Shown: positions 18,382-26,812, counted from the stretch's first letter. The stretch is 64,000 nucleotides of DNA from Nocardioides sp. T2.26MG-1 (GCF_950101795.1 NZ_CATNLZ010000037.1:62001-126000); one strand, 5' to 3'. Numbers and translations: made by a program. Notes: generated by a model from the sequence alone, not told the origin.

Positions 18382-19125
18382 ATGAAGGTGGGTGTGCTCG
18401 GAGCGCGGGGCAAGGTCGGAGCCGAGGTCTGCCGGGCGGTCGAGGCCGCCGAGGACCTCGAGCTGGTCGCGCAGGTCGACGCCGACGACGACATCGAGGC
18501 CCTGGTGACCTCGGGCGCCGAGGCGGTCGTCGACTTCACCCATCCCGACGTGGTGATGGACAACCTCGAGTTCTGCATCGACCACGGCATCCACGTGGTG
18601 GTCGGCACGACCGGCTTCGACGACGCTCGCCTCGACCAGCTGCGCGGCTGGCTGGCCGACTCCCCGAGGACCGGCGTGCTGGTCGCCCCGAACTTCTCGA
18701 TCGGCGCGATCCTGATGATGCGGTTCGCCGCGGTCGCGGCGCCGTTCTTCGAGTCGGTCGAGGTCGTGGAGCTCCACCACCCGACGAAGGCCGACGCGCC
18801 GTCGGGGACCGCGCGGCGTACGGCGGAGCTGATCGCCGCGGCCCGCCGCGAGGCCGGCCTGGGGCCGGTGCCGGACGCGACCTCCACCGCCCTGGACGGC
18901 GCGCGGGGCGCGGACGTCGACGGGATCCGGGTGCACGGGCTGCGGATCCGCGGCCTGGTCGCTCACCAGGAGGTGATCCTCGGCGGGGTGGGGGAGACGC
19001 TCACGATCCGACACGACTCGCTCGACCGGGCGTCGTTCACGCCCGGCGTGCTCACCGGGCTCCGCGCGATCGCCGGCCACCCGGGGCTCACCGTCGGGCT
19101 GGAGCACTTCCTCGACCTGGCCTGA
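18382..19125 (+). CDS. dapB: 4-hydroxy-tetrahydrodipicolinate reductase
   Basis: DapB reduces hydroxy-tetrahydrodipicolinate with NAD(P)H in lysine and meso-diaminopimelate synthesis. The 247 residues start with the nucleotide site MKVGVLGARGKVG, have GTTGF in the middle, and carry the catalytic VVELHHPTKADAPSGTA with the His pair and Lys. ATG 18382 and GTG 18379 are adjacent; no ribosome site precedes them and TAGGTT lies about 10 bp upstream, so a leaderless message is possible. In many Actinobacteria dapB follows pepR directly; here 4 kb of other genes separate them. Confidence 0.95.
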   Translation: MKVGVLGARGKVGAEVCRAVEAAEDLELVAQVDADDDIEALVTSGAEAVVDFTHPDVVMDNLEFCIDHGIHVVVGTTGFDDARLDQLRGWLADSPRTGVLVAPNFSIGAILMMRFAAVAAPFFESVEVVELHHPTKADAPSGTARRTAELIAAARREAGLGPVPDATSTALDGARGADVDGIRVHGLRIRGLVAHQEVILGGVGETLTIRHDSLDRASFTPGVLTGLRAIAGHPGLTVGLEHFLDLA

Positions 19126-19152
19126 TCTGCCGCAAGATCGCCGTTCTGCACG

Positions 19153-19169
19153 TTCCTGCATTGCAGGAA
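19153..19169. promoter_or_regulatory. Palindrome upstream of M4 protease gene
   Basis: TTCCTGCATTGCAGGAA has perfect 8-bp arms around a single T. It sits 28 bp after dapB and about 90 bp before the protease start, and a related TTCTGCA lies 9 bp upstream. It could be an operator or a small hairpin; it lacks the GC-rich stem expected of a terminator. Confidence 0.4.
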
Positions 19170-19258
19170 TCCGCACGTACCGGGCCGTTCCACTTCTCGT
19201 TGTCCCGGGCGAGGCTTCGTGTCCGAAGTCCACCCACCCCCACGAGAAGGACCCACAC

Positions 19259-20842
19259 ATGCGCAGAATCTCGGGCGTCGCCACGGCGGCGGTTCTCGCC
19301 CTCACGGTCGTCGGCATCCAGTCCGGCAGCAGCCAGGCCGCTCCGCACCGGCCGAACGCCGTCCAGGCCCTCCTCGCCCACCCGGGCGCGGCCCTGGCCA
19401 GCGACGGCACGGCGTTCAAGGTCACCGACAGGGTCACCGACGCCGACGGCAGCACCCACGTCCGCATGGACCGCACCTACCGTGGCCTTCCCGTCCTGGG
19501 TGGCGACCTCGTGGTGCACCGCGGTGCCGCGGACGCCTGGAACGGCGTGACCCAGACCCTCGAGAACGAGGTGCACGTCGCCACGACGCCCGCGGTCGGC
19601 AAGAGCGCGGCCGCGAGTCGCGCCACGGCGCCGGCCAAGGCGACCCGCGGCATCACCGGGGCCAAGGCCGAGTCGAGCCGCCTGGTCGTGGACGCCACGA
19701 CCGGCACCGCCCGGCTCGCGTGGGAGGTCGTCACCGGCGGCACCCAGAAGGACGGCACGCCCAGCCGGCTCGCGACCTACGTCGACGCCAAGACCGGCAA
19801 GGTGATCCGGCGCGAGCAGCAGATCCAGACCGCGGACGGGTCGGGCCAGTCGCTCTACTCCGGCACGGTCCCGCTGCAGCTGACGCTCTCGGGGTCGACG
19901 TACCAGCTCAAGGACCCGACCCGCGGCAACACCTACACGACCGACCTCAACAACGCGACCGACTCGCTGGGCTGCCAGTACTTCGGCTTCAACTGCAAGG
20001 CCGGCACGATCTACACCAGCCCGGACAACCTGTTCGGCAACGGCTCCACCAGCAGCCGCGAGTCGGCCGGCGTGGACGCGCAGTACGGCACGAACATGAC
20101 GTGGGACTTCTACAAGTCCACGTACGGCCGCAACGGCATCTTCGGCAACGGCACAGGCTCGTACAACCGCACCCACTACGGCAAGAACTACGTCAACGCC
20201 TTCTGGGACGGCACCAAGATGACGTACGGCGACGGTGACGGCGTCAACTACGGCCCGCTGGTGTCCCTCGACGTGGCCGGGCACGAGATGTCGCACGGCG
20301 TCACCGAGAACACCGCGGGCCTGAACTACTCCGGTGAGTCCGGCGGCCTCAACGAGGCCACCTCGGACATCTTCGGCACGATGGTGGAGTTCTACGCCGC
20401 CAACGCCAACGACGCCGGCGACTACCTGATCGGCGAGGAGTTCGACCTCAAGAACCACGTCGGCTTCCGCCGCATGGACAACCCGGCGTCCGACGGCTCG
20501 TCGTTCAACTGCTGGTCGTCCACCGTCGGCAGCGCCGACGTGCACTACTCCTCGGGCGTGGGCAACCACTTCTTCTACCTGCTCGCCGAGGGCTCGGGCG
20601 CCAAGACGATCGGCGGTGTCGCGCACAACAGCCCGACCTGCAACGGGTCGAGCGTCACCGGCATCGGCCGCGATGCCGCGAGCGCGATCTGGTACCGCGC
20701 GCTGACGGTCTACATGACCTCCAGCACCAACTACGCCGGTGCCCGCACCGCCACGATGAACGCCGCTCGCGACCTGTACGGCGCCGGCAGCGCCCAGCAG
20801 AGCGCGGTGGCCGCCGCGTGGAGCGCGGTGAGCGTCAGCTGA
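19259..20842 (+). CDS. Secreted M4-family (thermolysin-like) metalloprotease
   Basis: A 527-residue prepro-protein. A signal peptide (about 1-27, ending SSQAAP) is followed by an FTP/PepSY-like propeptide (about 50-185) that acts as a chaperone and inhibitor, then the M4 catalytic domain with HEMSH (His342, Glu343, His346), zinc ligand Glu366 in SGGLNEATSD, and the active-site His in SADVHYSSGVGNHFF. Length and order fit actinobacterial neutral proteases without extra C-terminal domains. GAGAAGGA at 19243-19250 precedes ATG 19259. The enzyme degrades extracellular protein. Confidence 0.95.
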   Translation: MRRISGVATAAVLALTVVGIQSGSSQAAPHRPNAVQALLAHPGAALASDGTAFKVTDRVTDADGSTHVRMDRTYRGLPVLGGDLVVHRGAADAWNGVTQTLENEVHVATTPAVGKSAAASRATAPAKATRGITGAKAESSRLVVDATTGTARLAWEVVTGGTQKDGTPSRLATYVDAKTGKVIRREQQIQTADGSGQSLYSGTVPLQLTLSGSTYQLKDPTRGNTYTTDLNNATDSLGCQYFGFNCKAGTIYTSPDNLFGNGSTSSRESAGVDAQYGTNMTWDFYKSTYGRNGIFGNGTGSYNRTHYGKNYVNAFWDGTKMTYGDGDGVNYGPLVSLDVAGHEMSHGVTENTAGLNYSGESGGLNEATSDIFGTMVEFYAANANDAGDYLIGEEFDLKNHVGFRRMDNPASDGSSFNCWSSTVGSADVHYSSGVGNHFFYLLAEGSGAKTIGGVAHNSPTCNGSSVTGIGRDAASAIWYRALTVYMTSSTNYAGARTATMNAARDLYGAGSAQQSAVAAAWSAVSVS

Positions 20843-20863
20843 TCTGCTGATCCATCGACGAGC

Positions 20864-20896
20864 GCAGGGCGGTGACCGGGGTGGTCACCGCCCTGC
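20864..20896. terminator. Terminator hairpin between protease and tetR-like gene
   Basis: A perfect 14-bp stem, GCAGGGCGGTGACC and GGTCACCGCCCTGC, with a 5-nt loop, lies between two convergent genes and can serve both. Its core is shared with the hairpin at 22100-22135. Confidence 0.85.
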
Positions 20897-20905
20897 CTCG
20901 TCTCA

Positions 20906-21619
20906 GGTGAGGGCGGCGAGGGCGTCGAGGACCCGGGCCAGACCGAAGTCCCAGGCGAACGACGGGTCGGTCGCGCCGTCGTGGGCCGCGCCCGCGGCCG
21001 CGCCGACCTCCTGCGCGAGAGGGTGGTCCTCGCCGAGGTAGGCCGCCAGCCGCGGTCCCCACTCGGGCCAGTGCTCCGCGAGCTCGGCGGCGTGCGGGCG
21101 GGGGGCCAGCGAGCGGGCGCCGGCCCGCACGAAGTCCAGGACGAACGTGAGCGCGGCATCACACGTCACGGGGTCGAGCCCGAGCGGCGTCAGCGCCCGG
21201 AGCTCGTGGTCGTACTTCGCGATCGTCCCGGGGCCAAGGGCGGTCCGGTCGTCGCGGACCTCGTGCAGCCACGGGTGCGCCTGCAGCAGCGCGAGGTTGG
21301 CCTCCGCGAGTCGGCGTACGCGTGCGCGCCAGCCGAGGCGGCCGTACGACGGCCGGTCCAGCTGCCCGTGGACGGCGTCGGCCATGAGGACGAGGAGGTC
21401 GTCGCGGCTGTTGACGTGCGTGTAGACGGACATCGTCGAGACGCCGAGCTCGCCCGCGAGCCTGCGCACCGTGACCGCGCCCAGCCCGTCGGCGTCGGCG
21501 AGCCGGATCGCAGCCGCGACCACGGTGCCGGTCGACACGCTGGCCCGAGGGCCCCGGCTGCCGCCGGCAGGGGCGTCCGGGTGGTCCCTCCAGAGGAGGT
21601 CGATCAGCGGCCGAGGCAC
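20906..21619 (-). CDS. TetR/AcrR-family transcriptional regulator
   Basis: A protein of about 238 residues with the HTH at about 28-73 (VVAAAIRLADADGLGAVTVRRLAGELGVS in part, then MSVYTHVNSRDDLL). The all-helical C-terminal domain (ALTFVLDFVRAGARSL and so on) looks like the TetR_C_1 group, which includes tetracycline-type repressors. The start is GTG 21619, with GGAG upstream. The gene diverges from a VOC protein across a palindrome at 21660-21672, so it probably represses both genes. The stop codon is at about 20903-20906, next to the shared terminator. Ligand unknown. Confidence 0.88.
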
Positions 21620-21659
21620 GTCTTCTCCATGTCGGGAATCATCCTAGACTCCGATACGT

Positions 21660-21672
21660 TGTACGGCGTACA
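21660..21672. promoter_or_regulatory. Candidate TetR operator
   Basis: TGTACGGCGTACA is a palindrome with 5-bp arms and a 3-bp centre, located between the divergent tetR-like and VOC genes. TGTAC/GTACA dyads are typical of operators for TetR proteins of the TetR_C_1 group. Confidence 0.55.
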
Positions 21673-21698
21673 GAGTTCATCACGACGAAGGGAAACAT

Positions 21699-22091
21699 GT
21701 GAAGGTCAACGCCACCGCCATCTCGCTCAACGTCGCCGACGTCGACGCGTCGGCCTCGTTCGCGACGACGCACCTCGGCTTCACCCAGGCCATGGCCGCG
21801 GACGGGTTCGTCTCGCTCGCGCACCCGAGCGCCGGGGTCAACGTCGTCTTCCTGCGCACCGGTCTGTCGACGTTCAAGCCGGAGGGGATCGCCGGCCCGG
21901 CCGGGCAGGGCCTCCTGCTCGCCCTGGAGGTGGACGACCTCGACACCGAGTTCGCCCGGATCTCCGGGGCGGGCGCCCGCGTGGTCACGCCGCCGGAGAC
22001 CGAGCCGTGGGGCGAGCGCTACTGCCAGTTCGCCGACGACAACGGGATCGTCTGGCAGTTGGTGCAGTGGGTCGCGGCCCCGGGGGAGTAG
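21699..22091 (+). CDS. VOC-superfamily protein
   Basis: A 130-residue VOC-fold protein: AISLNVADVDASASFATTHLGF in the first half and LALEVDDLDTEFARISGAGARVV in the second, ending with GERYCQFADDNGIVWQLVQWV, the usual terminal strand. GTG 21699 follows GAAGGGA with suitable spacing. It is divergent from the tetR-like gene, which suggests a resistance or detoxification role under that repressor. The reaction is unknown. Confidence 0.82.
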   Translation: MKVNATAISLNVADVDASASFATTHLGFTQAMAADGFVSLAHPSAGVNVVFLRTGLSTFKPEGIAGPAGQGLLLALEVDDLDTEFARISGAGARVVTPPETEPWGERYCQFADDNGIVWQLVQWVAAPGE

Positions 22092-22099
22092 CCGGGACG

Positions 22100-22135
22100 C
22101 AGCGGGGCGGTGACCTGGTGGTCACCGCCCCGCTG
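22100..22135. terminator. Terminator hairpin between VOC gene and dehydrogenase gene
   Basis: CAGCGGGGCGGTGACC, loop TGGT and GGTCACCGCCCCGCTG form a perfect 16-bp stem between two convergent genes. Confidence 0.88.
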
Positions 22136-22163
22136 TCATCGAGTCGAGGAAGACGGAGTCGTC

Positions 22164-23222
22164 CTACGGCTCGACGGTGACCTTGATCGCCTCGCCGTTC
22201 TGGACGATCGAGAACGCGTCGAGGACCTCGTCCAGCGGGATGTGGCGGGTGATGAGGTCCTTGACCGGCACCTGGCCGGTGGAGATGTACTCGAGGGCCC
22301 GCTTGTTGTGCTCGGGGGCCGAGCCGTTGGCGCCGTGGATGTGCAGCTGGCGGTAGTGCACGATGTTGGAGTCGCAGGTGATCGTCGGGTTCGTCTTCGG
22401 CAGCCCGCCGAAGAACGAGATCCGGCCGTTGCGGGCGGCCATCGCGATCGCCTGCTCCTGGGTGATGTTCGCGGCGGTCGCCGTGATCACGACGTCCGCG
22501 CCGCGGCCGCCGGTGAGCTCCATGACCCTCTCGACCACGTCGACCTCGGCGGCGTTGATGGTCTCCTCGGGCTGGACGGCGTCGGCCGACATCTTCAGCC
22601 GGTCGGGGTTGACGTCGACGAGGTAGACCGGTCCGGCCTGGTGGACGCCGCGGGCGATCCGGATGTGCATGCAGCCGATCGGGCCGGCGCCGAAGACCAC
22701 GACGGTGTCGCCGGGCTCGATGCCGAGCAGCTCCTGGGCGTTGATCGCGCAGGCGAACGGCTCGGCGGCCGAGGCCTCGTCGTACCCGACGTTGTCGGGG
22801 ATCCGGTTGAGCCCGTCGACCTTGAGGACCTGCTTCGGGACGATCATGAACTCGGCGAACCCGCCGTCGTACTGGTAGCCCATCGAGGTCTGGTTCTGGC
22901 AGACCGCCATCCAGCCCTTCTGGCACTCGTAGCACTCACCGCACGGCACGGCCGCGATGACCTGCACACGGTCCCCGGCCTGCCAGCTCGAGCCGTACGT
23001 CGCGTTCACGTCCGCGCCGACCTCGACGACCTCGCCGGCGATCTCGTGGCCGATGGTCCGCGGGGGAGTGAGGTTCTGGTGGCCGTTGTGGAGGATCTTC
23101 ACGTCGGTGCCGCAGGTGGAGCAGTTGCGCACTCGCAGCTTGATCTCGTCGGGGCCGCACGTGGGCTCCGGCACCTCCTCGAGTCGCACGTCCTCGGGTG
23201 CGTAGAAGCGCAGGGCCTTCAT
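22164..23222 (-). CDS. Zinc-dependent medium-chain dehydrogenase (polyol/sugar type)
   Basis: A 352-residue MDR protein. The catalytic zinc site has CSTCGTD and GHEIAGEVVEVG; the structural zinc site is PCGECYECQKGWMAVC; the Rossmann motif is VVVFGAGPIGC. These features group it with sorbitol, threonine and galactitol-phosphate dehydrogenases. It diverges from the mannitol PTS gene with 218 bp between them that contain repeated operator-like sites, so it may oxidise the polyol or polyol phosphate that the transporter supplies. No classical long-chain MtlD lies nearby. Start ATG 23222. Substrate is inferred from context only. Confidence 0.85.
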   Translation of the reverse strand: MKALRFYAPEDVRLEEVPEPTCGPDEIKLRVRNCSTCGTDVKILHNGHQNLTPPRTIGHEIAGEVVEVGADVNATYGSSWQAGDRVQVIAAVPCGECYECQKGWMAVCQNQTSMGYQYDGGFAEFMIVPKQVLKVDGLNRIPDNVGYDEASAAEPFACAINAQELLGIEPGDTVVVFGAGPIGCMHIRIARGVHQAGPVYLVDVNPDRLKMSADAVQPEETINAAEVDVVERVMELTGGRGADVVITATAANITQEQAIAMAARNGRISFFGGLPKTNPTITCDSNIVHYRQLHIHGANGSAPEHNKRALEYISTGQVPVKDLITRHIPLDEVLDAFSIVQNGEAIKVTVEP

Positions 23223-23270
23223 GTTCTCTCCTCGTCGGGGGTCCAGTGGTGCACCCACGGTAGCACCGTT

Positions 23271-23297
23271 TATCTGTGTTTATCTGCGAACATGTTG
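23271..23297. promoter_or_regulatory. Operator-like block upstream of the dehydrogenase gene
   Basis: Two direct copies of TTTATCTG, 10 bp apart, are followed by CGAACATGTTG. The order TATCTGTG then CGAACATGTTG is the one seen between the DeoR-type gene and ptsI. Helically phased direct repeats are typical of DeoR-family operators. Confidence 0.45.
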
Positions 23298-23307
23298 CTC
23301 TAGACCC

Positions 23308-23356
23308 TTGACGGGGTGTTTTTCGCGGAGATATACAGGCAATCACAGATTCGCAA
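23308..23356 (+). promoter_or_regulatory. mtlA promoter with overlapping operator-like site
   Basis: TTGACG (23308-23313) and TATACA (23332-23337) are 18 bp apart. Directly after the -10, the reverse complement of 23338-23355 reads ATCTGTGATTGCCTG, which matches 12 of 15 bases of the upstream block, so an inverted second copy of the operator overlaps the start site. The transcript would have a leader of roughly 95 nt before ATG 23441. Confidence 0.5.
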
Positions 23357-23440
23357 TGGCGCTCGTCACATCCCGTGCCGGTCGCTGGCGACAAGGCCCG
23401 ACCAGCCTGCGCAGGCTGGCGCCTCAGGAGGAAGAGCAGC

Positions 23441-25450
23441 ATGGCCACAGCCACGCAGACGCCGGCGGAACGAACCTCCGCCCGCGTCCACGTCCAACGC
23501 TTCGGCACGTTCCTGTCGAACATGGTGATGCCCAACATCGGCGCGTTCATCGCGTGGGGCCTCATCACCGCGATGTTCATCGAGGTCGGGTGGTTGAACC
23601 TCGGCGGCGGCGACCACGGCTGGCTCAGCGCGGACAGCTGGGTCGCCCACATCGGCGGCTGGGGTGACTACGCGGGCGGCGGCATCGTCGGCCCGATGAT
23701 CAAGTTCCTGCTGCCGGTCCTGATCGGCTACACCGGCGGCAAGATGGCCTACAACGACCTGACCCGCGGCGGCGTCGTCGGCGCGATCGCGACGTTCGGT
23801 GTCATCGCGGGCACCGAGATCCCGATGTTCATGGGCGCCATGATCATGGGCCCGCTCGGCGGCTGGAGCATGAAGCACATCGACAGCATGTGGCTCGGCA
23901 AGATCAAGCCCGGCTTCGAGATGCTCGTCGACAACTTCTCCGCCGGCATCTGGGGCGGCATCCTGGCGACCTTCGGGTTCTTCGCCCTCAGCGACGTGCT
24001 CACCTGGGTCGCCGACCGGCTCGGCGACGGCGTGGAGTTCCTCGTCAACCACGACCTGCTGCCGTTCGCGGCCTTCGTGATCGAGCCCGCCAAGGTGCTG
24101 TTCCTCAACAACGCCCTCAACCACGGCGTGCTGACGCCGCTCGGTCTCGCCGAGTCGGCCGACAGCGGCAAGTCGATCCTGTTCCTCCTCGAGGCCAACC
24201 CGGCCGCCGGTCTCGGTCTGCTGCTCGCCTACAGCATCTTCGGCAAGGGCCTGGCGAAGGCGTCGGCCCCCGGTGCCGCGATCATCCACTTCTTCGGTGG
24301 CATCCACGAGGTCTACTTCCCCTACGTGCTGATGAAGCCCAAGCTGATCCTCGCGATGTTCGCCGGCGGCTTCACCCAGATCCTGATCAACGTCATCTTC
24401 TCCAGCGGCCTGCGGTCCCCGGCGGCTCCCGGCTCGGTGTTCGCGGTCTACATCTCCGCGCCCACCGACCTGAAGAACCTCACGGGCATCACGCTCTCGA
24501 TCCTCGGCGGCGCAGCGGCGTCGTTCTTCGTCGCGGCGATCCTGCTGAAGACCGACAGGACCATCGAGGCCGAGGACGAGCTCGTCACCGCCACCGAGAG
24601 CATGGAGGCGATGAAGGGCAGGAAGTCGGTGGCCTCGTCGCTGGTCGCCGGCTCGTCGGCGGCCGGCCACGCCGGCCCGATCAGCAGCATCGTCTTCGCC
24701 TGCGACGCCGGCATGGGCTCCTCCGCCATGGGCGCCTCGGTGCTGCGCAAGAAGGTCCACGACGCCGGCTTCACCGACGTCACCGTGGTCAACAAGGCGA
24801 TCGCCAACCTGACCGACACCTACGACCTGGTGGTCACCCACCAGGACCTGACCGCCCGAGCCCGCCAGAAGACCGGCTCGGCGATCCACGTGTCGGTCGA
24901 GAACTTCATGGGCAGCCCGCGGTACGACGAGATTGTCGAGCTGGTCCGCGAGCGCAACGGTGGCGCGCGGGCAACCGTGGGTGCCGCCGACGGAGAGGAG
25001 CCTGCTCTAGCGGGTGGACTCCTGACCGACGACGCGATCGTCCTCGACGCCCCCGCGGGGGAGTCGCGCGACCAGGCCATCACCCGCGCGGGTGAGCTGC
25101 TCCGCACCACGGGTGCCGTCACCGCCGAGTACGTCGCGGCGATGCACACCCGGGAGTCCTCGGTCTCGACGGCGATGGGCAACCTGCTGGCGATCCCGCA
25201 CGGCACCAACGAGGCGAAGACCGCGGTCAGCCGGACCGCCCTGTCGTTCGTCCGCTACCCGGAGCCGATCGACTGGAACGGCAAGCCGGTGCGCTACGTG
25301 GTCGGCATCGCCGCGACCGGCAACGAGCACCTGAAGATGCTCGGCCGGATCGCTGAGGTGTTCGTCGATCCCGAGCAGGTCCGCCGGCTCGAGACGGCCA
25401 CCTCGGCCGCCGACGTCCGCGCTGTCCTCGGCGAGGTTCAGCCGGTCTGA
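23441..25450 (+). CDS. mtlA: PTS mannitol transporter, EIICBA fusion
   Basis: A 669-residue protein that takes up and phosphorylates mannitol. The EIIC membrane domain covers about 1-370 (GTFLSNMVMPNIGAFIAWGL at the start, FFGGIHEVYFPYVLMKP near 290). EIIB follows with FACDAGMGSSAMG and phospho-Cys about 421. EIIA is C-terminal with LAIPHGTNE and phospho-His about 587. All three domains are intact. ATG 23441 follows AGGAGGAAGAG. It needs enzyme I (at 839-2524) and an HPr that is not in this window. Mannitol specificity rests on overall likeness to MtlA. Confidence 0.93.
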   Translation: MATATQTPAERTSARVHVQRFGTFLSNMVMPNIGAFIAWGLITAMFIEVGWLNLGGGDHGWLSADSWVAHIGGWGDYAGGGIVGPMIKFLLPVLIGYTGGKMAYNDLTRGGVVGAIATFGVIAGTEIPMFMGAMIMGPLGGWSMKHIDSMWLGKIKPGFEMLVDNFSAGIWGGILATFGFFALSDVLTWVADRLGDGVEFLVNHDLLPFAAFVIEPAKVLFLNNALNHGVLTPLGLAESADSGKSILFLLEANPAAGLGLLLAYSIFGKGLAKASAPGAAIIHFFGGIHEVYFPYVLMKPKLILAMFAGGFTQILINVIFSSGLRSPAAPGSVFAVYISAPTDLKNLTGITLSILGGAAASFFVAAILLKTDRTIEAEDELVTATESMEAMKGRKSVASSLVAGSSAAGHAGPISSIVFACDAGMGSSAMGASVLRKKVHDAGFTDVTVVNKAIANLTDTYDLVVTHQDLTARARQKTGSAIHVSVENFMGSPRYDEIVELVRERNGGARATVGAADGEEPALAGGLLTDDAIVLDAPAGESRDQAITRAGELLRTTGAVTAEYVAAMHTRESSVSTAMGNLLAIPHGTNEAKTAVSRTALSFVRYPEPIDWNGKPVRYVVGIAATGNEHLKMLGRIAEVFVDPEQVRRLETATSAADVRAVLGEVQPV

Positions 25451-25463
25451 GGGGGACACACGA

Positions 25464-25499
25464 CGCTGGCCCGGAGGGTTCACACCATCCGGGCCAGCG
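25464..25499. terminator. Terminator hairpin overlapping the end of azlD
   Basis: CGCTGGCCCGGA and TCCGGGCCAGCG form a perfect 12-bp stem with a 12-nt loop. It lies 14 bp after mtlA and covers the stop codon and last codons of the convergent azlD gene, so it probably terminates both transcripts. Confidence 0.75.
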
Positions 25500-25785
25500 C
25501 CGCGACGAGCGCGGCGCCGAACACCACCACGAGGAACGGCGCCCGCACCAGCAACAGCAGCACCGCCACGATCAGCCCGAGGGCGCGAGCGTCCAGCACG
25601 ATCTCGTGCCCTCGGGCCACCACCTGCACGGCCACGAGCGCGGAGAGCAGCGCGACCGGGATGAGGTCGGCGATCCGCTCGGCCACCGGGTGCTCGAGGA
25701 CCCGGGGCGGCACCGAGAGGCCGCCGAGCTTGAGCAGGTAGCAGCCGGCCGCCGTCACCAGGACCGCGACCCACGTCGCGGTCAC
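25480..25785 (-). CDS. azlD: AzlD-family branched-chain amino acid exporter subunit
   Basis: A 101-residue protein of about four helices, starting TATWVAVLVTAAGCYLLKLGG and containing IPVALLSALVAVQV, typical of AzlD (PF05437). AzlC and AzlD together export branched-chain amino acids or analogues. The GTG at 25785 overlaps the azlC stop codon by 4 bp, so the two are translationally coupled. Confidence 0.88.
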   Translation of the reverse strand: MTATWVAVLVTAAGCYLLKLGGLSVPPRVLEHPVAERIADLIPVALLSALVAVQVVARGHEIVLDARALGLIVAVLLLLVRAPFLVVVFGAALVAALARMV

Positions 25786-26483
25786 GGACGCGCACCCCGG
25801 GTCAGGACGCCGGCGATCAGCGCCACGGCCGCCGCGGCGAGCACCGGCACGCCGGCCGGCACCAGGGGTACGACGCCGAGCGCGACCGCCGCGGCCGCCA
25901 CCCCGACCACCTGGTTGGTGCGCGAGTGGAGCCGCGGCCAGAGCAGGGCGAGGAAGGCCGCGCCCACGGCGGCGTCCAGCCCGTAGGTGCGTGGATCCCC
26001 GAGCGCGTTGCCGGCTACGGCTCCCGCCGCGGTCGCGAGGTTCCAGAGCACGAAGATCGAGGCCCCGGTCCAGGTGAACGCCAGCCGCGCGGCGGGCACC
26101 GACTCCCGGGTCACCGCCATCGCGGTCGACTCGTCGATGAGGACGTGGGCGCCCAGCACCCGCCGCCAGCCGGTCCAGGCGAGCAGTGGCGCCATCCGCA
26201 GGCCGTAGAGGGTGTTGCGGGTGCCGAGGAGCAGCGCGGTCATCGCCCCGGACAGGGGAGCGCCGCCGGCGGCCACGACCCCCACCAGCGCGAACTGGCT
26301 GGCGCCGGTGAACACCAGCAGCGAGAGGACGCAGGTCTGCGCGACCGACAGGCCGGCGGCCACCGACACCGCTCCGAAGCCGACGCCGTACGCGCCCGTG
26401 GCTACGCCGACGCCGAGGCTGTCGCGGATGATCGAGGACCGCTCCGCCGCATCCAGGGTGGGCTCGAGTGGCGCGTCGGTCAC
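25782..26483 (-). CDS. azlC: AzlC-family branched-chain amino acid permease
   Basis: A 233-residue membrane protein with the AzlC hallmarks GVGFGAVSVAAGLS, VFTGASQFALVGV and RNTLYGLRMAPLL, and seven or eight helices. The start is GTG 26483 (VTDAPLEPTLD); the longer frame from 26612 adds a Cys-rich stretch that is not part of the family. It is the large subunit of the AzlCD exporter with the overlapping azlD. Confidence 0.88.
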   Translation of the reverse strand: MTDAPLEPTLDAAERSSIIRDSLGVGVATGAYGVGFGAVSVAAGLSVAQTCVLSLLVFTGASQFALVGVVAAGGAPLSGAMTALLLGTRNTLYGLRMAPLLAWTGWRRVLGAHVLIDESTAMAVTRESVPAARLAFTWTGASIFVLWNLATAAGAVAGNALGDPRTYGLDAAVGAAFLALLWPRLHSRTNQVVGVAAAAVALGVVPLVPAGVPVLAAAAVALIAGVLTRGARP

Positions 26484-26526
26484 GAGCCCGACGGTAGTGG
26501 GCCGGTCGAAGGACCGGGGTCGGATA

Positions 26527-26745
26527 TCAGTGGCGACGCACGCGCACGGGGCGCGGCCGGTGGTGGAAGTCGTGCAGCAGCACGAAGCCCAGGAGCGCGC
26601 CGGCGAGGCCACCCCAGAGTGCGCCGGCTACGGCGGCCGCCGACGCCGTGGCGAACTGTGCGATCCAGATCCCGGACACGATGCCGACCGCGAGGACGGT
26701 GGCGATGACGAGCATGCGATACAGCGGCGGGAGTGGACCGAACAC
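26527..26745 (-). CDS. Small two-helix membrane protein
   Basis: A 72-residue protein with helices at about 11-30 (MLVIATVLAVGIVSGIWIAQF) and 35-55 (AAVAGALWGGLAGALLGFVLL), then a His/Arg-rich tail (HDFHHRPRPVRVRRH). GTG 26745 with GGGGG upstream is chosen; the open frame continues to ATG 26802 and ATG 26715 is another candidate. No family is recognised. Membrane pattern and GC-rich third positions support a real gene. Confidence 0.5.
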   Translation of the reverse strand: MFGPLPPLYRMLVIATVLAVGIVSGIWIAQFATASAAAVAGALWGGLAGALLGFVLLHDFHHRPRPVRVRRH

Positions 26746-26812
26746 GAGAGGCCCCCGTTCTGGAGTGGAGTTCCATCGTGCACCCGCAGCCCAGGATTTC
26801 AAGAGGGAGTTC

